Assembly (NCBI GenBank): GCA_935421135.1
Contig: OW285189.1
Location: forward strand, 17,009,072-17,073,071
Reading direction: 5' to 3'
DNA from: Bugulina stolonifera
Taxonomy: Eukaryota; Bryozoa; Gymnolaemata; Cheilostomatida; Bugulidae
Length of the DNA: 64,000 bases
Position numbers and translations under genes: made by a program. Position 1 is the first letter of the stretch. Every line of letters starts with the position of its first letter. The notes under the pieces were generated by a model. The model worked only from the letters and a program-made list of their open reading frames with translations, was not told where the DNA came from and did not search any database. Of this stretch, positions 61,601 to 64,000 are shown one piece after another.

Positions 61601-63479
61601 GATGGATATAAATAAAATATTGTTGTGATTTACTGTGAATATGTAATAGAAACTCACAATATAGATTGTATGATTGTGTACATGTAAATATAGTAGCTGT
61701 CCTAACAGAAATCTAATCAAATGTGAAACTAATATGGTGGTTTTCAACATCATCTGCATAGAGTTATAGGGGCAGCTTCAACCACCTGATTCCCCTTTGA
61801 GACTGATGCCCCCTTTGAGACTGGTGCGGCAAGAAATGTGGATGCAATTGTGCAGTTTTACATAACCAGGGTTCTTCATCAAAGTTGCAGATAGAGGAGT
61901 TACCTTCTCCATTACAGTATACCCTATCTGATGTTACCCACTCAATCTATGATGGGAGAATTCTGAATGAGGGGAAATGAGTTTTTGACTGGATATGAAC
62001 TGATCAACACACCTATATTATAGATTTATAGGCCTATAATTTTCCTAAATCTCATTGTGATTTCAGGGGTTTGAATGGTAGTTTGAAGACACCCTAATGT
62101 ATAAGTAGGACTAATACTATAATATACCTACATTTATACTACTTCAAGTAGGTCAAACAACAAAGCTTTGTACAGCCTCATAATGAAATACATGTAATAA
62201 TAATTATTGTTTCCTGTGATTTATGGGCAACAATTTATAACTTAATAATTCATCAAAATGTAAATTAATGTAAAATAAAACTCCAGCTGTAGTGAGTAGC
62301 CTAGTAACTATATTATGTGCATGTAGCCAGACTCCCTTGTAAATTGATATTTGATATTATATTCTTATCTATATAATATTATCTTTTGTCACTGGTGTAT
62401 TTGTATATGGAGAGGAATCCAAATAAATGGAACAACATGTGTATAACATTAGGCTATTGTTAATATTATAATGACTAGTACATGCATTTAGCCACTTGCT
62501 GTTAGGCTTTGTCTTACAATAACATGTATCTATCACTCTCAGTGGAATCTACAATGGCCTACATGTAGACACAACATGGCTGTCAGGAATGAGTGCCAGC
62601 TATGTAGTGTACATGTAAATGTTGGCTTATACAAAAACTTGTAGATTCGCAGTTTTATGGTATGACCTAAACTGCTCTATTACAATAGATAGCCCTTCCA
62701 TCAAACTGGAGTACAATGACTTAGATATGATGCCTACCTGTTGATGAGAGCCTCAGCGGGACTGATTGATGCACCACTGTTACTGCTAGAGGTAAGTGAC
62801 GTAGACACTGCGGGCTCCTCCTTGACACCCTCACCTGTGTAAGGATTGCACATAGCCTGGACCTCATCTCTCTTCTCTACAGGTTGTAATGTAGGTGGTG
62901 CTGGTAGAGGCATTTGTAGACCGAGGGCAGAGGAGGACAGGTCTGAAGGAGTGTGGGTGGTATTATCACCAGCCCCACTTCTCTTACAATTATTAGCTGT
63001 CGTAAGTTTCATGTTGAGTGCTCCGACCATTATATCCCTCAGTCTCAGAGCGTTTTCTATCATATCTATGTCTAATTTACACCTAAGACAATGAGGATAC
63101 CTTAGTAAGTTATACCATAAAGTAGCCTACACATGCAGGCCTAATGTACCAAACATACTTACATATAATAATAGTAAATAAGTAGAGATGTCACTCATTA
63201 CTTCAATAACTCCATCACAGTCAGCAATAATTCCTAGTTTGTTTCGTACACTATTCAACAAATAGCATAGAGTTTCAATTACAAGATAGTGAAAATCAAC
63301 TTGATTAGTTTAGGTTACCTCATGCACATTCTCTTGTTGGCCAGCTTTTCCTTTGAGACTAAGTGACATAGTGCAGCTATCTTATCAACATGGAAGGGTA
63401 GGAGAGGGTCCCCATACTCCGAGTCACAGAATAAACAGAGGGACGGGTCCATGACTACTGAGAGGGCACCCACATTCAT
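58698..63479 (-). CDS. Zinc-finger protein with ZAD-like N-terminus (489 aa)
   Basis: Six exons in transcript order: 63319-63479, 62738-63082, 61399-61572, 59909-60089, 59546-59634, 58698-59217. Sum 1470 bases, all phases agree, GT-AG throughout. The N-terminus has C15-X2-C18, then C52-X2-C55 (33 residues between), followed by a helix: the spacing of a ZAD/treble-clef zinc domain. After a Ser/Thr-rich region come four fingers: C206/C209/H224/C228 (C2HC), C249/C252/H265/C269 (C2HC), C286/C289/H302/H307 (C2H2, split by an intron) and C423/C426/H439/C441. An acidic stretch (VEDDDAEE) and the basic RNRKK lie between fingers 3 and 4; the C-terminus is acidic. Probably a nuclear DNA- or protein-binding factor; targets unknown. 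Start is the first ATG of the open exon. No orthologue recognised. Confidence 0.85.
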
Positions 63480-64000
63480 CCACTAAACTAAATATACATG
63501 TATACAATTATAGACTCACCACATACATGTACGTCTGAAAATCATATGTGTAGGTCTACCAAAACCTGTTATACAATTCTACATTCCATAAGAAGTTGAT
63601 AAGCTGAAATATACAGGGCAGTGGGGCCGCACATATTACACTGATTCCCGAACCGTACCAGTCAATCAAACACCTGAAATATGCTGCAACACCTGGTGCT
63701 TAGTATAAGACTGGTGAGGATTCTAGCTATCTTGAACCACAAGGAGGGAGATGAGGCAGGAAATGTGAGAAGACAGAAGTTTACTGTCAGATTCCTAACC
63801 CACACATCACATCTCACCATGTCTATAATCAGCTACTGATGATTAGGCCTACTCAAATTTGTACTTGGAATTTTAGCACGATTCAAAACGTGATATTTCA
63901 AATGTGTTACAACCTTTCCTACACCGCTGCAAAGCACACTATCCCCTCGCTATTTCCCCATACCAATGCCCAAACGTAAAAGTTTCATGAAGTAATACAT

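Overview
This is nuclear DNA from an intron-rich, AT-rich animal genome. The evidence is multi-exon genes with GT-AG introns, an SRCR-containing lysyl oxidase, twin CX9C and C2H2/C2HC proteins, and several classes of metazoan transposons. The organism is probably a non-bilaterian invertebrate such as a sponge. That is inference from gene style only; no sequence here fixes the species. Most genes had to be assembled by eye from short exons, and phase agreement across every junction is the main support.

Layout. (1) 0-14.3 kb: a tandem family of small secreted cysteine proteins on the + strand. It has a 5'-truncated copy at the window edge (136-1072), a broken copy (5709-8103) and an intact five-exon copy (12641-14292; 203 aa). 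Copies 2 and 3 share promoter, 5' UTR and signal-peptide exon; copies 1 and 3 share an almost identical 3' UTR. Between them lie two solo LTRs, a large inverted-repeat element, a tRNA-derived SINE and a decayed copy of the last lysyl-oxidase exon. (2) 15.3-24.0 kb, - strand: a complete 13-exon lysyl oxidase-like gene (634 aa: signal peptide, SRCR, long linker, SRCR, catalytic domain), convergent with secreted copy 3. Its introns hold a 125-bp higher-order minisatellite, a 10-11-bp AT microsatellite and a 119-bp duplication that copies a splice donor. (3) 25.4-48.3 kb: a transposon graveyard (Ty3-type pol end, BEL/Pao pol piece, DDE-type and Mutator-like transposase fragments, three LINE reverse transcriptases) with small host-like or domesticated-looking genes among them (Myb/SANT-like, MADF/BESS-like, P2X7-intracellular-domain-like) and a kinesin motor fragment. 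(4) 48.7-57.2 kb, + strand: a CHCHD7/COX23-like twin CX9C gene, then a KPWE-type (PEX39-like) gene whose long intron contains a hAT-like element with a perfect 8-bp target duplication. The reading frame of the second gene may begin inside the last coding exon of the first. (5) 58.7-63.5 kb, - strand: a six-exon zinc-finger gene (489 aa) with a ZAD-like N-terminus.

Functional links. The lysyl oxidase acts outside the cell on collagen-like substrates, and the secreted family is exported too, so the left third encodes secreted products. The CHCHD7-like and KPWE-like products belong to mitochondrial intermembrane-space and peroxisomal import biology. The left block (about 0-3.1 kb) is a diverged duplicate of about 13.5-16.4 kb, so the secreted family grew by duplicating a segment that also carried the tail of the lysyl oxidase gene.
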